A stretch of DNA of 64,000 bases from NCBI RefSeq assembly GCF_029227915.1, contig NC_079877.1, forward strand, positions 434,001 through 498,000, written 5' to 3'. This document shows positions 33,036 to 47,280 of the stretch, piece after piece. The DNA comes from Hydractinia symbiolongicarpus (taxonomy: Eukaryota > Cnidaria > Hydrozoa > Anthoathecata > Hydractiniidae). A model generated the notes under the pieces. That model saw only the letters and a list, made by a program, of their open reading frames with translations. It made no database searches and had not been told where the DNA came from. Positions within the stretch are counted from its first letter, which is position 1, and each line of letters starts with the position of its first letter. The translations under genes and the position numbers were made by a program.

Positions 33036-36000
33036 GGCCCGTATAGCCAAATGTATACAAAGAAAGTATCCAGGGAGTAAACTCATTCCCCGAGCGATTT
33101 TTTAAATTATTTTTTCACCACTAAAACGCATAAGACTTGTAGTTTTCAAAAATGTTTTCATTTTTGTTGAGACGCTGAATAAAAGAAGTTTAATCGCCGG
33201 CAGACGAAAACCCGCGAATTCCCGTAAATCCCGGACTTGGCCCGTATAGTCAAAAGTATACAAAGAAAATACCCACGGAGTAAACTCATTTCCCGAACGA
33301 TTTTTTAAATTATTTTTTCACCACTAAAACGTATGAGACTTGTAGTTTTCAAAAATGTTTTCATTTTTGATGAGACGCTGAATAAAAGAAGTTTAATCGC
33401 CGGCAAACGAAAACCCGCGAATTCCCGTAAATCCCGGACTCGGCCGGTATAGCCAAAAGTATACAAAGAAAGTATCCAGGGAGCAAACTCATTCCCTGAG
33501 CGATTTTTTAAATTACTTTTTCACCACTAAAACGCATAAGACTTGTAGTTTTCAAAAATGTTTTCATTTTTGTTGAGACGCTGAATAAAAGAAGTTTAAT
33601 CGCCGGCAAACGAAAACCAGCGATTTCCCGTAATTCCCGAGCTAGGCCCGTATAGTCGAATGTATACAAAGAAAGTACCCAAGGAGTAAACTCATTTCCC
33701 GAACGATTTTTTAAATTATTTTTTCACCACTAAAACGCGTGAGACTTGTAGTTTTCAAAAATGTTTTCATTTTTTATGAGACGCTGAATAAAAGACGTTT
33801 AATCGCCGGCAAACGAAAACCAGCGATTTTCCGTAAATCCCGGACTCGGCCCGTATAGTCAAAAGTATACAAAGAAAGTACCCTGCGAGTAAACTCATTT
33901 CCAAAACGATTTTTCAAATTATCTCTTCACCACTAAAACGCATGAGACTTGTAGTTTTCAAAAATGTTTTCATTTTTGATGAGACGCTGAATAAAAGAAG
34001 TTTAATCGCCGGCAAACGAAAACCCGCGAATTCCAGTAAATCCCGGACTCGGCCCGTATAGCCAAAAGTACACAAAGAAAGTATCCAGGAAGTAAACTCT
34101 TTTGTCGAACGATTTTTTAAATTATTTTTCCACCACTAAAACGCATGAGACTTGTAGTTTTCAAAAATGTTTTCATTTTTGATGAGACGCTGAATAAAAG
34201 AAGTTTAATCGTTGGCAAACGAAAACCTGCGATTTCCCGTAAATCACGGGCTTGGCCCGGATAGTCAAATATATACAAAGAAAGTACCCTGTGAGTAAAC
34301 TCATTTCCAGAACGATTTTTTAAATTATCTTTTCACCACTAAAACGGATGAGACTCGTAGTTTTCAAAAATGTTTTCATTTTTGCTGAGACGCAGAATAA
34401 AAGAAGTTTAATCGCTGGCAAACGAAAACCCGCCATTTCCCGTAAATCCCGGACTCGGCCCGTATAGTCAAAAGTATACAAAGAAACTACCCAGGGAGTA
34501 AACTCATTTCCCGAACGAGTTTTTAAATTATTTTTTCACCACTAAAACGCATAAGACTTGTAGTTTTCAAAAATGTTTTCATTTTTGATGAGACGCTGAA
34601 TAAAAGACGTTTAATCGCCGGCAAACGAAAACCAGCGATTTTCCGTAAATCCCGGACTCGGCCCGTATAGTCAAAAGTATACAAAGAAAGTACTCAGGGA
34701 GTAAACTCATTTCCAGAACGATTTTTTAAATTATCTTTTTAACACTAAAACGCATGAGACTTGTAGTTTTCAAAAATGTTTTCATTTTTGATGAGACGCT
34801 GAATAAAAAAAGTTTAATCGGCGGCAAACTAAAACCCGCGATTTCCCGTAAATCCCGGACTCGGCCCGTATAGTCGAAAGTATACAAAGAAAGTACACTG
34901 CGAATAAACTCATTTCCAGAACGATTTTTTAAATTCTATTTTCACCACTAAAACGCATGAGACCTGTAGTTTTCAAAAATGTTTTCATTTTTGATGAGAC
35001 GCTGAATAAAAGAAGTTTAATCGCCGGCAAACGAAAACCCGCGAATTCCCGTAAATCCCGGACTCGGCCCGTATAGCCAAAAGTACACAAAGAAAGTATC
35101 CAGGAAGTAAACTCATTTCCCGAACGATTTTTTAAATTATCTTTTCACCACTAAAACGCATGAGACTTGTACTTTTCAAAAATGTTTTCATTTTTGATGA
35201 GACGCTGAATAAAAGAAGTTTAATCGCCGGCAAACGAAAACCTGCGATTTCCCGTAAATCACGGGCTTGGCCCGGATAGTCAAATATATACAAAGAAAGT
35301 ACCCTGTAAGTAAACTCATTTCCAGAAAGATTTTTTAAATTATCTTTTCACCACTAAAACGGATGAGACTCGTAGTTTTCAAAAATGTTTTCATTTTTGC
35401 TGAGACGCAGAATAAAAGAAGTTTAATCGCTGGCAAACGAAAACCCGCCATTTCCCGTAAATCCCGGACTCGGCCCATATAGTCAAAAGTATACAAAGAA
35501 ACTACCCAGGGAGTAAACTCATTTCCCGAACGATTTTTTAAATTATTTTTTCAACACTAAAACGCATAAGACTTGTAGTTTTCAAAAATGTTTTCATTTT
35601 TGATGAGACGCTGAATAAAAAAAGTTTAATCGGCGGCAAACTAAAAACCGCGATTTCCCGTAAATCCCGGACTCGGCCCGTATAGTCGAAAGTATACAGA
35701 GAAAGTACACTGCGAGTAAACTCATTTCCAGAACGATTTTTTAAATTATATTTTCACCACTAAAACGCATGAGACCTGTAGTTTTCAAAAATGTTTTCAT
35801 TTTTGATGAGACGCTGAATAAAAGAAGTTTAATCGCCGGCAAACGAAAACCCGCGAATTCCCGTAAATCTCGGACTCGGCCCGTATAGCCAAAAGTATAC
35901 AAAGAAAGTATCCAGGAAGTAAACTCACTTCCCGAACGATTTTTTAAATTATTTTTTCACCACTAAAACGCATGAGACTTGTAGTTTTCAAAAATGTTTT

Positions 36001-36333
36001 CATTTTTGATGAGACGCTGAATAAAAGAAGTTTAATCGTCGGCAAACGAAAACCCGCCATTTCCCGTAAATCCCGGGCTTGGCCCGTATAGTCGAATATA
36101 TACAAAGAAAGTACCCTGTGAGTAAACTCATTTCCATAACGATTTTTTAAATTATCTTTTCACCACTAAAACGCATGAGACTCGTAGTTTTCAAAAATGT
36201 TTTCATTTTTGATGGGACGCGGAATAAAAGGAGTTTAATCGCTGGCAAACGAAAACCCGCGATTTCCCGTAAATCCCGGACTCGGCCCGTATAGTCAAAA
36301 GTATACAAAGAAACTACACAGGGAGTAAACTCA
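32680..36333. repeat. Higher-order repeat, 3654 bp (eighteen monomers), copy 1
   Basis: The longest-period duplication in the window. CATTTTTTATGAG (33768), CTCTTTTGTCG (34097), GTAATTCCCGAGCTAGG and GAGCAAACTC all recur exactly 3654 bp (18 x 203) downstream. It also contains single-occurrence markers in this copy, such as TTGTACTTTTC (about 35167) and GATGGGACGCGG with AAAAGGAG (36211), which recur further right at larger spacings because copy 2 has expanded. Confidence 0.88.
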
Positions 36334-39300
36334 TTTCCCGAACGATTTTTTAAATTATTTTTTCACCACTAAAACGTATGAGACTTGTAGTTTTCAAAAA
36401 TGTTTTCATTTTTGATGAGACGCTGAATAAAAGAAGTTTAATCGCCGGCAAAAGAAAACCCGCGATTTCCCGTAAATCCTGGACTCGGCCCGTATAGTCG
36501 AAAGTATACAAATAAAGTACCCTGCGAGTAAACTCATTTCCAGAACGATTTTTTAAATTATTTTATCACCACTAAAACGCATGAGACTTTTAGTTTTCAA
36601 AATTGTTTTCATTTTTGATGAGACGCTGAATAAAAGAAGTTTAATCGCTGGCAAACGAAAACCCGCGAATACCCGTAAATCCCGGACTCGGCCCGTATAG
36701 CCAAAAGTATACAAAGAAAGTATCCAGGGAGTAAACTCATTCCCCGAGCGATTTTTTAAATTATTTTTTCACCACTAAAACGCATAAGACTTGTAGTTTT
36801 CAAAAATGTTTTCATTTTTGTTGAGACGCTGAATAAAAGAAGTTTAATCGCCGGCAGACGAAAACCCGCGAATTCCCGTAAATCCCGGACTTGGCCCGTA
36901 TAGTCAAAAGTATACAAAGAAAATACCCACGGAGTAAACTCATTTCCCGAACGATTTTTTAAATTATTTTTTCACCACTAAAACGTATGAGACTTGTAGT
37001 TTTCAAAAATGTTTTCATTTTTGATGAGACGCTGAATAAAAGAAGTTTAATCGCCGGCAAACGAAAACCCGCGAATTCCCGTAAATCCCGGACTCGGCCG
37101 GTATAGCCAAAAGTATACAAAGAAAGTATCCAGGGAGCAAACTCATTCCCCGAGCGATTTTTTAAATTACTTTTTCACCACTAAAACGCATAAGACTTGT
37201 AGTTTTCAAAAATGTTTTCATTTTTGTTGAGACGCTGAATAAAAGAAGTTTAATCGCCGGCAAACGAAAACCAGCGATTTCCCGTAATTCCCGAGCTAGG
37301 CCCGTATAGTCGAATGTATACAAAGAAAGTACCCAAGGAGTAAACTCATTTCCCGAACGATTTTTTAAATTATTTTTTCACCACTAAAACGCGTGAGACT
37401 TGTAGTTTTCAAAAATGTTTTCATTTTTTATGAGACGCTGAATAAAAAAAGTTTAATCGCCGGCAAGCGAAAACCCGCGATTTCCCGTAAATCCCGGACT
37501 CGGCCCGTATAGTCGAAAGTATACAAAGAAAGTACCCTGCGAGTAAACTCATTTCCAAAACGATTTTTTAAATTATCTCTTCACCACTAAAACGCATGAG
37601 ACTTGTAGTTTTCAAAAATGTTTTCATTTTTGATGAGACGCTGAATAAAAGAAGTTTAATCGCCGGCAAACGAAAACCCGCGAATTCCAGTAAATCCCGG
37701 ACTCGGCCCGTATAGCCAAAAGTACACAAAGAAAGTATCCAGGAAGTAAACTCTTTTGTCGAACGATTTTTTAAATTATTTTTCCACCACTAAAACGCAT
37801 GAGACTTGTAGTTTTCAAAAATGTTTTCATTTTTGATGAGACGCTGAATAAAAGAAGTTTAATCGTTGGCAAACGAAAACCTGCGATTTCCCGTAAATCA
37901 CGGGCTTGGCCCGGATAGTCAAATATATACAAAGAAAGTACCCTGTGAGTAAACTCATTTCCAGAACGATTTTTTAAATTATCTTTTCACCACTAAAACG
38001 GATGAGACTCGTAGTTTTCAAAAATGTTTTCATTTTTGCTGAGACGCAGAATAAAAGAAGTTTAATCGCTGGCAAACGAAAACCCGCCATTTCCCGTAAA
38101 TCCCGGACTCGGCCCGTATAGTCAAAAGTATACAAAGAAACTACCCAGGGAGTAAACTCATTTCCCGAACGAGTTTTTAAATTATTTTTTCACCACTAAA
38201 ACGCATAAGACTTGTAGTTTTCAAAAATGTTTTCATTTTTGATGAGACGCTGAATAAAAGACGTTTAATCGCCGGCAAACGAAAACCAGCGATTTTCCGT
38301 AAATCCCGGACTCGGCCCGTATAGTCAAAAGTATACAAAGAAAGTACTCAGGGAGTAAACTCATTTCCAGAACGATTTTTTAAATTATCTTTTTAACACT
38401 AAAACGCATGAGACTTGTAGTTTTCAAAAATGTTTTCATTTTTGATGAGACGCTGAATAAAAAAAGTTTAATCGGCGGCAAACTAAAACCCGCGATTTCC
38501 CGTAAATCCCGGACTCGGCCCGTATAGTCGAAAGTATACAAAGAAAGTACACTGCGAATAAACTCATTTCCAGAACGATTTTTTAAATTCTATTTTCACC
38601 ACTAAAACGCATGAGACCTGTAGTTTTCAAAAATGTTTTCATTTTTGATGAGACGCTGAATAAAAGAAGTTTAATCGCCGGCAAACGAAAACCCGCGAAT
38701 TCCCGTAAATCCCGGACTCGGCCCGTATAGCCAAAAGTACACAAAGAAAGTATCCAGGAAGTAAACTCATTTCCCGAACGATTTTTTAAATTATCTTTTC
38801 ACCACTAAAACGGATGAGACTCGTAGTTTTCAAAAATGTTTTCATTTTTGCTGAGACGCAGAATAAAAGAAGTTTAATCGCTGGCAAACGAAAACCCGCC
38901 ATTTCCCGTAAATCCCGGACTCGGCCCGTATAGTCAAAAGTATACAAAGAAACTACCCAGGGAGTAAACTCATTTCCCGAACGAGTTTTTAAATTATTTT
39001 TTCACCACTAAAACGCATAAGACTTGTAGTTTTCAAAAATGTTTTCATTTTTGATGAGACGCTGAATAAAAGACGTTTAATCGCCGGCAAACGAAAACCA
39101 GCGATTTTCCGTAAATCCCGGACTCGGCCCGTATAGTCAAAAGTATACAAAGAAAGTACTCAGGGAGTAAACTCATTTCCAGAACGATTTTTTAAATTAT
39201 CTTTTTAACACTAAAACGCATGAGACTTGTAGTTTTCAAAAATGTTTTCATTTTTGATGAGACGCTGAATAAAAAAAGTTTAATCGGCGGCAAACTAAAA

Positions 39301-41000
39301 CCCGCGATTTCCCGTAAATCCCGGACTCGGCCCGTATAGTCGAAAGTATACAAAGAAAGTACACTGCGAATAAACTCATTTCCAGAACGATTTTTTAAAT
39401 TCTATTTTCACCACTAAAACGCATGAGACCTGTAGTTTTCAAAAATGTTTTCATTTTTGATGAGACGCTGAATAAAAGAAGTTTAATCGCCGGCAAACGA
39501 AAACCCGCGAATTCCCGTAAATCCCGGACTCGGCCCGTATAGCCAAAAGTACACAAAGAAAGTATCCAGGAAGTAAACTCATTTCCCGAACGATTTTTTA
39601 AATTATCTTTTCACCACTAAAACGCATGAGACTTGTACTTTTCAAAAATGTTTTCATTTTTGATGAGACGCTGAATAAAAGAAGTTTAATCGCCGGCAAA
39701 CGAAAACCTGCGATTTCCCGTAAATCACGGGCTTGGCCCGGATAGTCAAATATATACAAAGAAAGTACCCTGTGAGTAAACTCATTTCCAGAAAGATTTT
39801 TTAAATTATCTTTTCACCACTAAAACGGATGAGACTCGTAGTTTTCAAAAATGTTTTCATTTTTGCTGAGACGCAGAATAAAAGAAGTTTAATCGCTGGC
39901 AAACGAAAACCCGCCATTTCCCGTAAATCCCGGACTCGGCCCATATAGTCAAAAGTATACAAAGAAACTACCCAGGGAGTAAACTCATTTCCCGAACGAT
40001 TTTTTAAATTATTTTTTCAACACTAAAACGCATAAGACTTGTAGTTTTCAAAAATGTTTTCATTTTTGATGAGACGCTGAATAAAAGACGTTTAATCGCC
40101 GGCAAACGAAAACCAGCGATTTCCCGTAAATCCCGGACTCGGCCCGTATAGTCAAAAGTATACAAAGAAAGTACTCAGGGAGTAAACTCATTTCCAGAAC
40201 GATTTTTTAAATTATCTTTTCAACACTAAAACGCACGAGACTTGTAGTTTTCAAAAATGTTTTCATTTTTGATGAGACGCTGAATAAAAAAAGTTTAATC
40301 GGCGGCAAACTAAAAACCGCGATTTCCCGTAAATCCCGGACTCGGCCCGTATAGTCGAAAGTATACAGAGAAAGTACACTGCGAGTAAACTCATTTCCAG
40401 AACGATTTTTTAAATTATATTTTCACCACTAAAACGCATGAGACCTGTAGTTTTCAAAAATGTTTTCATTTTTGATGAGACGCTGAATAAAAGAAGTTTA
40501 ATCGCCGGCAAACGAAAACCCGCGAATTCCCGTAAATCTCGGACTCGGCCCGTATAGCCAAAAGTATACAAAGAAAGTATCCAGGAAGTAAACTCACTTC
40601 CCGAACGATTTTTTAAATTATTTTTTCACCACTAAAACGCATGAGACTTGTAGTTTTCAAAAATGTTTTCATTTTTGATGAGACGCTGAATAAAAGAAGT
40701 TTAATCGTCGGCAAACGAAAACCCGCCATTTCCCGTAAATCCCGGGCTTGGCCCGTATAGTCGAATATATACAAAGAAAGTACCCTGTGAGTAAACTCAT
40801 TTCCATAACGATTTTTTAAATTATCTTTTCACCACTAAAACGCATGAGACTCGTAGTTTTCAAAAATGTTTTCATTTTTGATGGGACGCGGAATAAAAGG
40901 AGTTTAATCGCTGGCAAACGAAAACCCGCGATTTCCCGTAAATCCCGGACTCGGCCCGTATAGTCAAAAGTATACAAAGAAACTACACAGGGAGTAAACT
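36334..41000. repeat. Higher-order repeat, eighteen-monomer unit, copy 2, expanded to about 23 monomers
   Basis: Follows copy 1 in register (CATTTTTTATGAG at 37422, CTCTTTTGTCG at 37751). An internal four-monomer (812 bp) duplication follows: CTTTTTAACACT occurs near 38390 and 39202. After it, TTGTACTTTTC sits at about 39633, 4466 bp (22 monomers) from its partner. One further added monomer near 40.1 kb brings GATGGGACGCGG to 40880, 4669 bp (23 monomers) from its partner. Confidence 0.85.
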
Positions 41001-44000
41001 CATTTCCCGAACGATTTTTTTAATTATTTTTTCACCACTAAAACGCATAAGACTTGTTGTTTTCAAAAATGTTTTCATTTTTGATGAGACGCTGAATAAA
41101 AAAAGTTTAATCGCCGGCAAACGAAAACCAGCGATTTCCCGTAAATCCCGGACTCGGCCCGTATAGTGAAAAGTATACAAAGAAAGTTCTCAGGGAGTAA
41201 ACTCATTTCCAGAACGATTTTTTAAATTATTTTTTCGCCACTAAAACGCATGAGACTTGCAGTTTTCAAAAATGTTTTTATTTTTGATGAGACTCTGAAT
41301 AAAAGAAGTTTAATGGCCGGCAAACGAAAACCCGCGATTTCCCGTAAATCCCGGACTCGGCCCGTATAGCCAAAAGTATACAAAGAAAGTATCCAGGGAG
41401 TAAACTCATTCCCCGAGCGATTTTTTAAATTATTTTTTCACCACTAAAACCCATAAGACTTGTAGTTTTCAAAAATGTTTTCATTTTTGTTGAGACGCTG
41501 AATAAAAGAAGTTTAATCGGCGGCAAACTAAAACCCGCGATTTCCCGTAAATCCCGGACTCGGCCCGTATAGTCGAAAGTATACAAAGAAAGTACACTGT
41601 GAGTAAACTCATTTCCATAACGATTTTTTAAATTATCTTTTCACCACTAAAACGCATGAGACCTGTAGTTTTCAAAAATGTTTTCATTTTTGATGAGACG
41701 CTGAATAAAAGAAGTTTAATCGCTGGCAAACGAAAACCCGCGATTTCCCGTAAATCCCGGACTCGGCCCGTATAGTCAAAAGTATACAAAGAAACTACAC
41801 AGGGAGTAAACTCATTTCGCGAACGATTTTTTTAATTATTTTTTCACCACTAAAACGCATAAGAGTTGAAGTTTTCAAAAATGTTTTCATTTTTGATGAG
41901 ACGCTGAATAAAAGAAGTTTAATCGCCGGCAAACGAAAACCAGCGATTTCCCGTAAATCCCGGACTCGGCCCGTATAGTGAAAAGTATACAAAGAAAGTT
42001 CTCAGGGAGTAAACTCATTTCCAGAACGATTTTTTAAATTATTTTTTCGCCACTAAAACGCATGAGACTTGCAGTTTTCAAAAATGTTTTCATTTTTGAT
42101 GAGACTCTGAATAAAAGAAGTTTAATGGCCGGCAAACGAAAACCCGCGATTTCCCGTAAATCCCGGACTCGGCCCGTATAGCCAAAAGTATACAAAGAAA
42201 GTATCCAGGGAGTAAACTCATTCCCCGAGCGATTTTTTAAATTATTTTTTCACCACTAAAACCCATAAGACTTGTAGTTTTCAAAAATGTTTTCATTTTT
42301 GTTGAGACGCTGAATAAAAGAAGTTTAATCGGCGGCAAACTAAAACCCGCGATTTCCCGTAAATCCCGGACTCGGCCCGTATAGTCGAAAGTATACAAAG
42401 AAAGTACACTGCGAGTAAACTAATTTCCAGAACGATTTTTTAAATTATATTTTCACCACTAAAACGCATGAGACCTGTAGTTTTCAAAAATGTTTTCATT
42501 TTTGATGAAACGCTGAATAAAAGAAGTTTAATCGCTGGCAAACGAAAACCCGCGATTTCCCGTAAATCCCGGACTCGGCCCGTATAGTCAAAAGTATACA
42601 AAGAAACTACACAGGGAGTAAACTCATTTCCCGAACGATTTTTTTAATTATTTTTTCACCACTAAAACGCATAAGACTTGAAGTTTTCAAAAATGTTTTC
42701 ATTTTTGATGAGACGCTGAATAAAAGAAGTTTAATCGCCGGCAAACGAAAACCAGCGATTTCCCGTAAATCCCGGACTCGGCCCGTATAGTGAAAAGTAT
42801 ACAAAGAAAGTTCTCAGGGAGTAAACTCATTTCCAGAACGATTTTTTAAATTATTTTTTCGCCACTAAAACGCATGAGACTTGCAGTTTTCAAAAATGTT
42901 TTTATTTTTGATGAGACTCTGAATAAAAGAAGTTTAATCGGCGGCAAACTAAAACCCGCGATTTCCCGTAAATCCCGGACTCGGCCCGTATAGTCGAAAG
43001 TATACAAAGAAAGTACACTGCGAGTAAACTCATTTCCAGAACGATTTTTTAAATTATATTTTCACCACTAAAACGCATGAGACCTGTAGTTTTCAAAAAT
43101 GTTTTCATTTTTGATGAGACGCTGAATAAAAGAAGTTTAATCGCCGGCAAACGAAAACCCGCGAATTCCCGTAAATCTCGGACTCGGCCCGTATAGCCAA
43201 AAGTATACAAAGAAAGTATCCAGGAAGTAAACTCACTTCCCGAACGATTTTTTAAATTATTTTTTCACCACTAAAACGCATGAGACTTGTAGTTTTTAAA
43301 AATGTTTTCATTTTTGATGAGACGCTGAATAAAAGAAGTTTAATCGTCGGCAAACGAAAACCCGCCATTTCCCGTAAATCCCGGGCTTGGCCCGTATAGT
43401 CGAATATATACAAAGAAAGTACCCTGTGAGTAAACTCATTTCCATAACGATTTTTTAAATTATCTTTTCACCACTAAAACGCATGAGACTCGTAGTTTTC
43501 AAAAATGTTTTCATTTTTGATGGGACGCGGAATAAAAGAAGTTTAATCGCCGGCAAACGAAAACCAGCGATTTCCCGTAAATCCCGGACTCGGCCCGTAT
43601 AGTGAAAAGTATACAAAGAAAGTACTCAGGGAGTAAACTCATTTCCAGAACGATTTTTTAAATTATTTTTTCGCCACTAAAACGCATGAGACTTGCAGTT
43701 TTCGAAAATGTTTTTATTTTTGATGAGACTCTGAATAAAAGAAGTTTAATGGCCGGCAAACGAAAACCCGCGATTTCCCGTAAATCCCGGACTCGGCCCG
43801 TATAGCCAAAAGTATACAAAGAAAGTATCCAGGGAGTAAACTCATTCCCCGAGCGATTTTTTAAATTATTTTTTCACCACTAAAACCCATAAGACTTGTA
43901 GTTTTCAAAAATGTTTTAATTTTTGTTGAGACGCTGAATAAAAGAAGTTTAGTCGCCGGCAAACGAAAACCAGCGATTTCCCGTAATTCCCGAGCTAGGC

Positions 44001-47000
44001 CCGTATAGTCGAATGTATGCAAAGAAAGTACCCAAGGAGTAAACTCATTTCCCGAACGATTTTTTAAATTATTTTTTCACCACTAAAACGCGTGAGACTT
44101 GTAGTTTTCAAAAATGTTTTCATTTTTGATGAGACGCGGAATAAAAGAAGTTTAATCGCCGGCAAACGAAAACCCGCGAATTCCCGTAAATCCCGGACTC
44201 GGCCCGTATAGTCAAAAGTATACAAAGAAACTACCCAGGGAGTAAACTCATTTCCCGAACGATTTTTTAAATTATTTTTTCACCACTAAAACGCATAAAA
44301 CTTGTAGTTTTCAAAAATGTTTTCATTTTTGATGAGACGCTGAATAAAAGACGTTTAATCGCCGGCAAACAAAAACCAGCGATTTCCCGTAAATCCCGGA
44401 CTCGGCCCGTATAGTTAAATGTATACAAAGAAAGTACTCAGGGAGTAAACTCATTTCCAGAACGATTTTTTAAATTATCTTTTCACCACTAAAACGCATG
44501 AGACTCGTAGTTTTCAAAAATGTTTTCATTTTTGATGAGACGCTGAATAAAAGAAATTTAATCGCCGGCAAACGAAAACCCGCGAATTCCCGTAAATCCC
44601 GGACTCGGTCCGTATAGCCAAAGGTATACAAAGAAAGTACCCAGGGAGTAAACTCATTTCCCGAACGGTTTTTTAAATTATTTTTTCAACACTAAAACGC
44701 ATGAGACTTGTAGTTTTCAAAAATGTTTTTATTTTTCATGAGACTCTGAATAAATGAAGTTTAATCGCCGGCAAACGAAAACCCGCAATTTCCCGTAAAT
44801 CCCGGACTCGGCCCGTATAGTCAAAAGTATACACAGATAGTACCCAGGAAGTAAACTCATTTCCCGAACGATTTTTTAAATTATTTTTTCGCCACTAAAA
44901 CGCGTGAGACTTGTAGTTTTCAAAAATGTTTTAATTTTTGATGAGACGCTTAATGAAAGAGGTTTAATCGTCGGCAAACGAAAACTAGCGATTTCCCGTA
45001 AATCCCGAGCTAGGCCCGTATAGTCGAATGTATACAAAGAAAGCACCCAGGGAGTAAACTCATTTACCGAACGATTTTTTAAATTATTTTTTCACCACTA
45101 AAACGCATGAGACTTGTAGTTTTCAAAAATGTTTTCATTTTTGATGAGACGCTGAATAAAAAAAGTTTAATTGGCGGCAAACTAAAACCCGCGATTTCCC
45201 GTAAATCCCGGACTCGGCCCGTATAGTCAAAAGTATACAAAGAAAGTACCCTGCGAGTAAACTCATTTCCAGAACGATTTTTTAAATTATATTTTCACCA
45301 CTAAAACGCATTAGACCTGTAGTTTTCAAAAATGTTTTCATTTTTGATAAGACGCTGAATAAAAGACGTTTAATCGCCGGCAAACGAAAACCCGCGCATT
45401 CCCGTAAATCTCGGACTCGGCCCGTATAGCCAAAAGTATACAAAGAAAGTATCCAGGAAGTAAACTCATTTCCCGAACGATTTTTTAAATTATTTTTTCA
45501 CCACTAAAACGCATGAGACTTGTAGTTTTCAAAAATGTTTTCATTTTTGATGAGACGCTGAATAAAAGAAGTTTAATCGTCGGCAAACGAAAACCCGCGA
45601 TTTCCCGTAAATCCCGGGCTTGGCCCGTATAGTCGAATATATACAAAGAAAGTACCCTGTGAGTAAACTCATTTCCATAACGACTTTTTAAATTATCTTT
45701 TCACCACTAAAACGCATGAGACTCGTAGTTTTCAAAAATGTTTTCATTTGTGATGGGACGCGGAATAAAAGAAGTTTAATCGCTGGCAAACGAAAACCTG
45801 CGATTTCCCGTAAATCCCGGACTCGGCCCGTATAGTCAAAAGTATACAAAGAAACTACACAGGGAGTAAACTCATTTCCCGAACGATTTTTTTAATTATT
45901 TTTTCACCACTAAAACGCATAAGACTTGAAGTTTTCAAAAATGTTTTCATTTTTGATGAGACGCTGAATAAAAGAAGTTTAATCGCCGGCAAACGAAAAC
46001 CAGCGATTTCCCGTAAATCCCGGACTCGGCCCGTATAGTGAAAAGTATACAAAGAAAGTACTCAGGGAGTAAACTCATTTCCAGAACGATTTTTTAAATT
46101 ATTTTTTCGCCACTAAAACGCATGAGACTTGCAGTTTTCAAAAATGTTTTTATTTTTGATGAGACTCTGAATAAAAGAAGTTTAATGGCCGGCAAACGAA
46201 AACCCGCGATTTCCCGTAAATCCCGGACTCGGCCCGTATAACCAAAAGTATACAAAGAAAGTATCCAGGGAGTAAACTCATTCCCCGAGCGATTTTTTAA
46301 ATTATTTTTTCACCACTAAAACCCATAAGACTTGTAGTTTTCAAAAATGTTTTCATTTTTGTTGAGACGCTGAATAAAAGAAGTTTATTCGGCGGCAAAC
46401 TAAAACCCGCGATTTCCCGTAAATCCCGGACTCGGCCCGTATAGTCGAAAGTATACAAAGAAAGTACACTGCGAGTAAACTCATTTCCAGAACGATTTTT
46501 TAAATTATATTTTCACCACTAAAACGCATGAGACCTGTAGTTTTCAAAAATGTTTTCATTTTTGATGAGACGCTGAATAAAAGAAGTTTAATCGCCGGCA
46601 AACGAAAACCCGCGAATTCCCGTAAATCTCGGACTCGGCCCGTATAGCCAAAAGTATACAAAGAAAGTATCCAGGAAGTAAACTCACTTCCCGAACGATT
46701 TTTTAAATTATTTTTTCACCACTAAAACGCATGAGACTTGTAGTTTTTAAAAATGTTTTCATTTTTGATGAGACGCTGAATAAAAGAAGTTTAATCGTCG
46801 GCAAACGAAAACCCGCCATTTCCCGTAAATCCCGGGCTTGGCCCGTATAGTCGAATATATACAAAGAAAGTACCCTGTGAGTAAACTCATTTCCATAACG
46901 ATTTTTTAAATTATCTTTTCACCACTAAAACGCATGAGACTCGTAGTTTTCAAAAATGTTTTCATTTTTGATGGGACGCGGAATAAAAGAAGTTTAATCG

Positions 47001-47280
47001 CTGGCAAACGAAAACCCGCGATTTCCCGTAAATCCCGGACTCGGCCCGTATAGTCAAAAGTATACAAAGAAACTACACAGGGAGTAAACTCATTTCCCGA
47101 ACGATTTTTTTAATTATTTTTTCACCACTAAAACGCATAAGACTTGAAGTTTTCAAAAATGTTTTCATTTTTGATGAGACGCTGAATAAAAGAAGTTTAA
47201 TCGCCGGCAAACGAAAACCACCGATTTCCTGTAAATCCCGGACTCGGCCCGTATAGTGAAAAGTATACAAAGAAAGTACT
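41001..47280. repeat. Four- and six-monomer higher-order repeats on a strict 203-bp register
   Basis: The unit with GATTTTTTTAATTATTTTTT and ACGCATAAG recurs at about 41.01, 41.83, 42.64, 45.89 and 47.10 kb. The spacings are 812, 812, 3248 and 1218 bp, that is 4, 4, 16 and 6 monomers with no net indel. Neighbouring units carry TTTTTTCGCCAC, GACTTGCAG, GAGACTCTGAATA and TTTAATGGCCGG. The stretch near 42.9-43.6 kb is repeated near 46.4-47.1 kb, about 3.45 kb (17 monomers) later. Confidence 0.85.
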
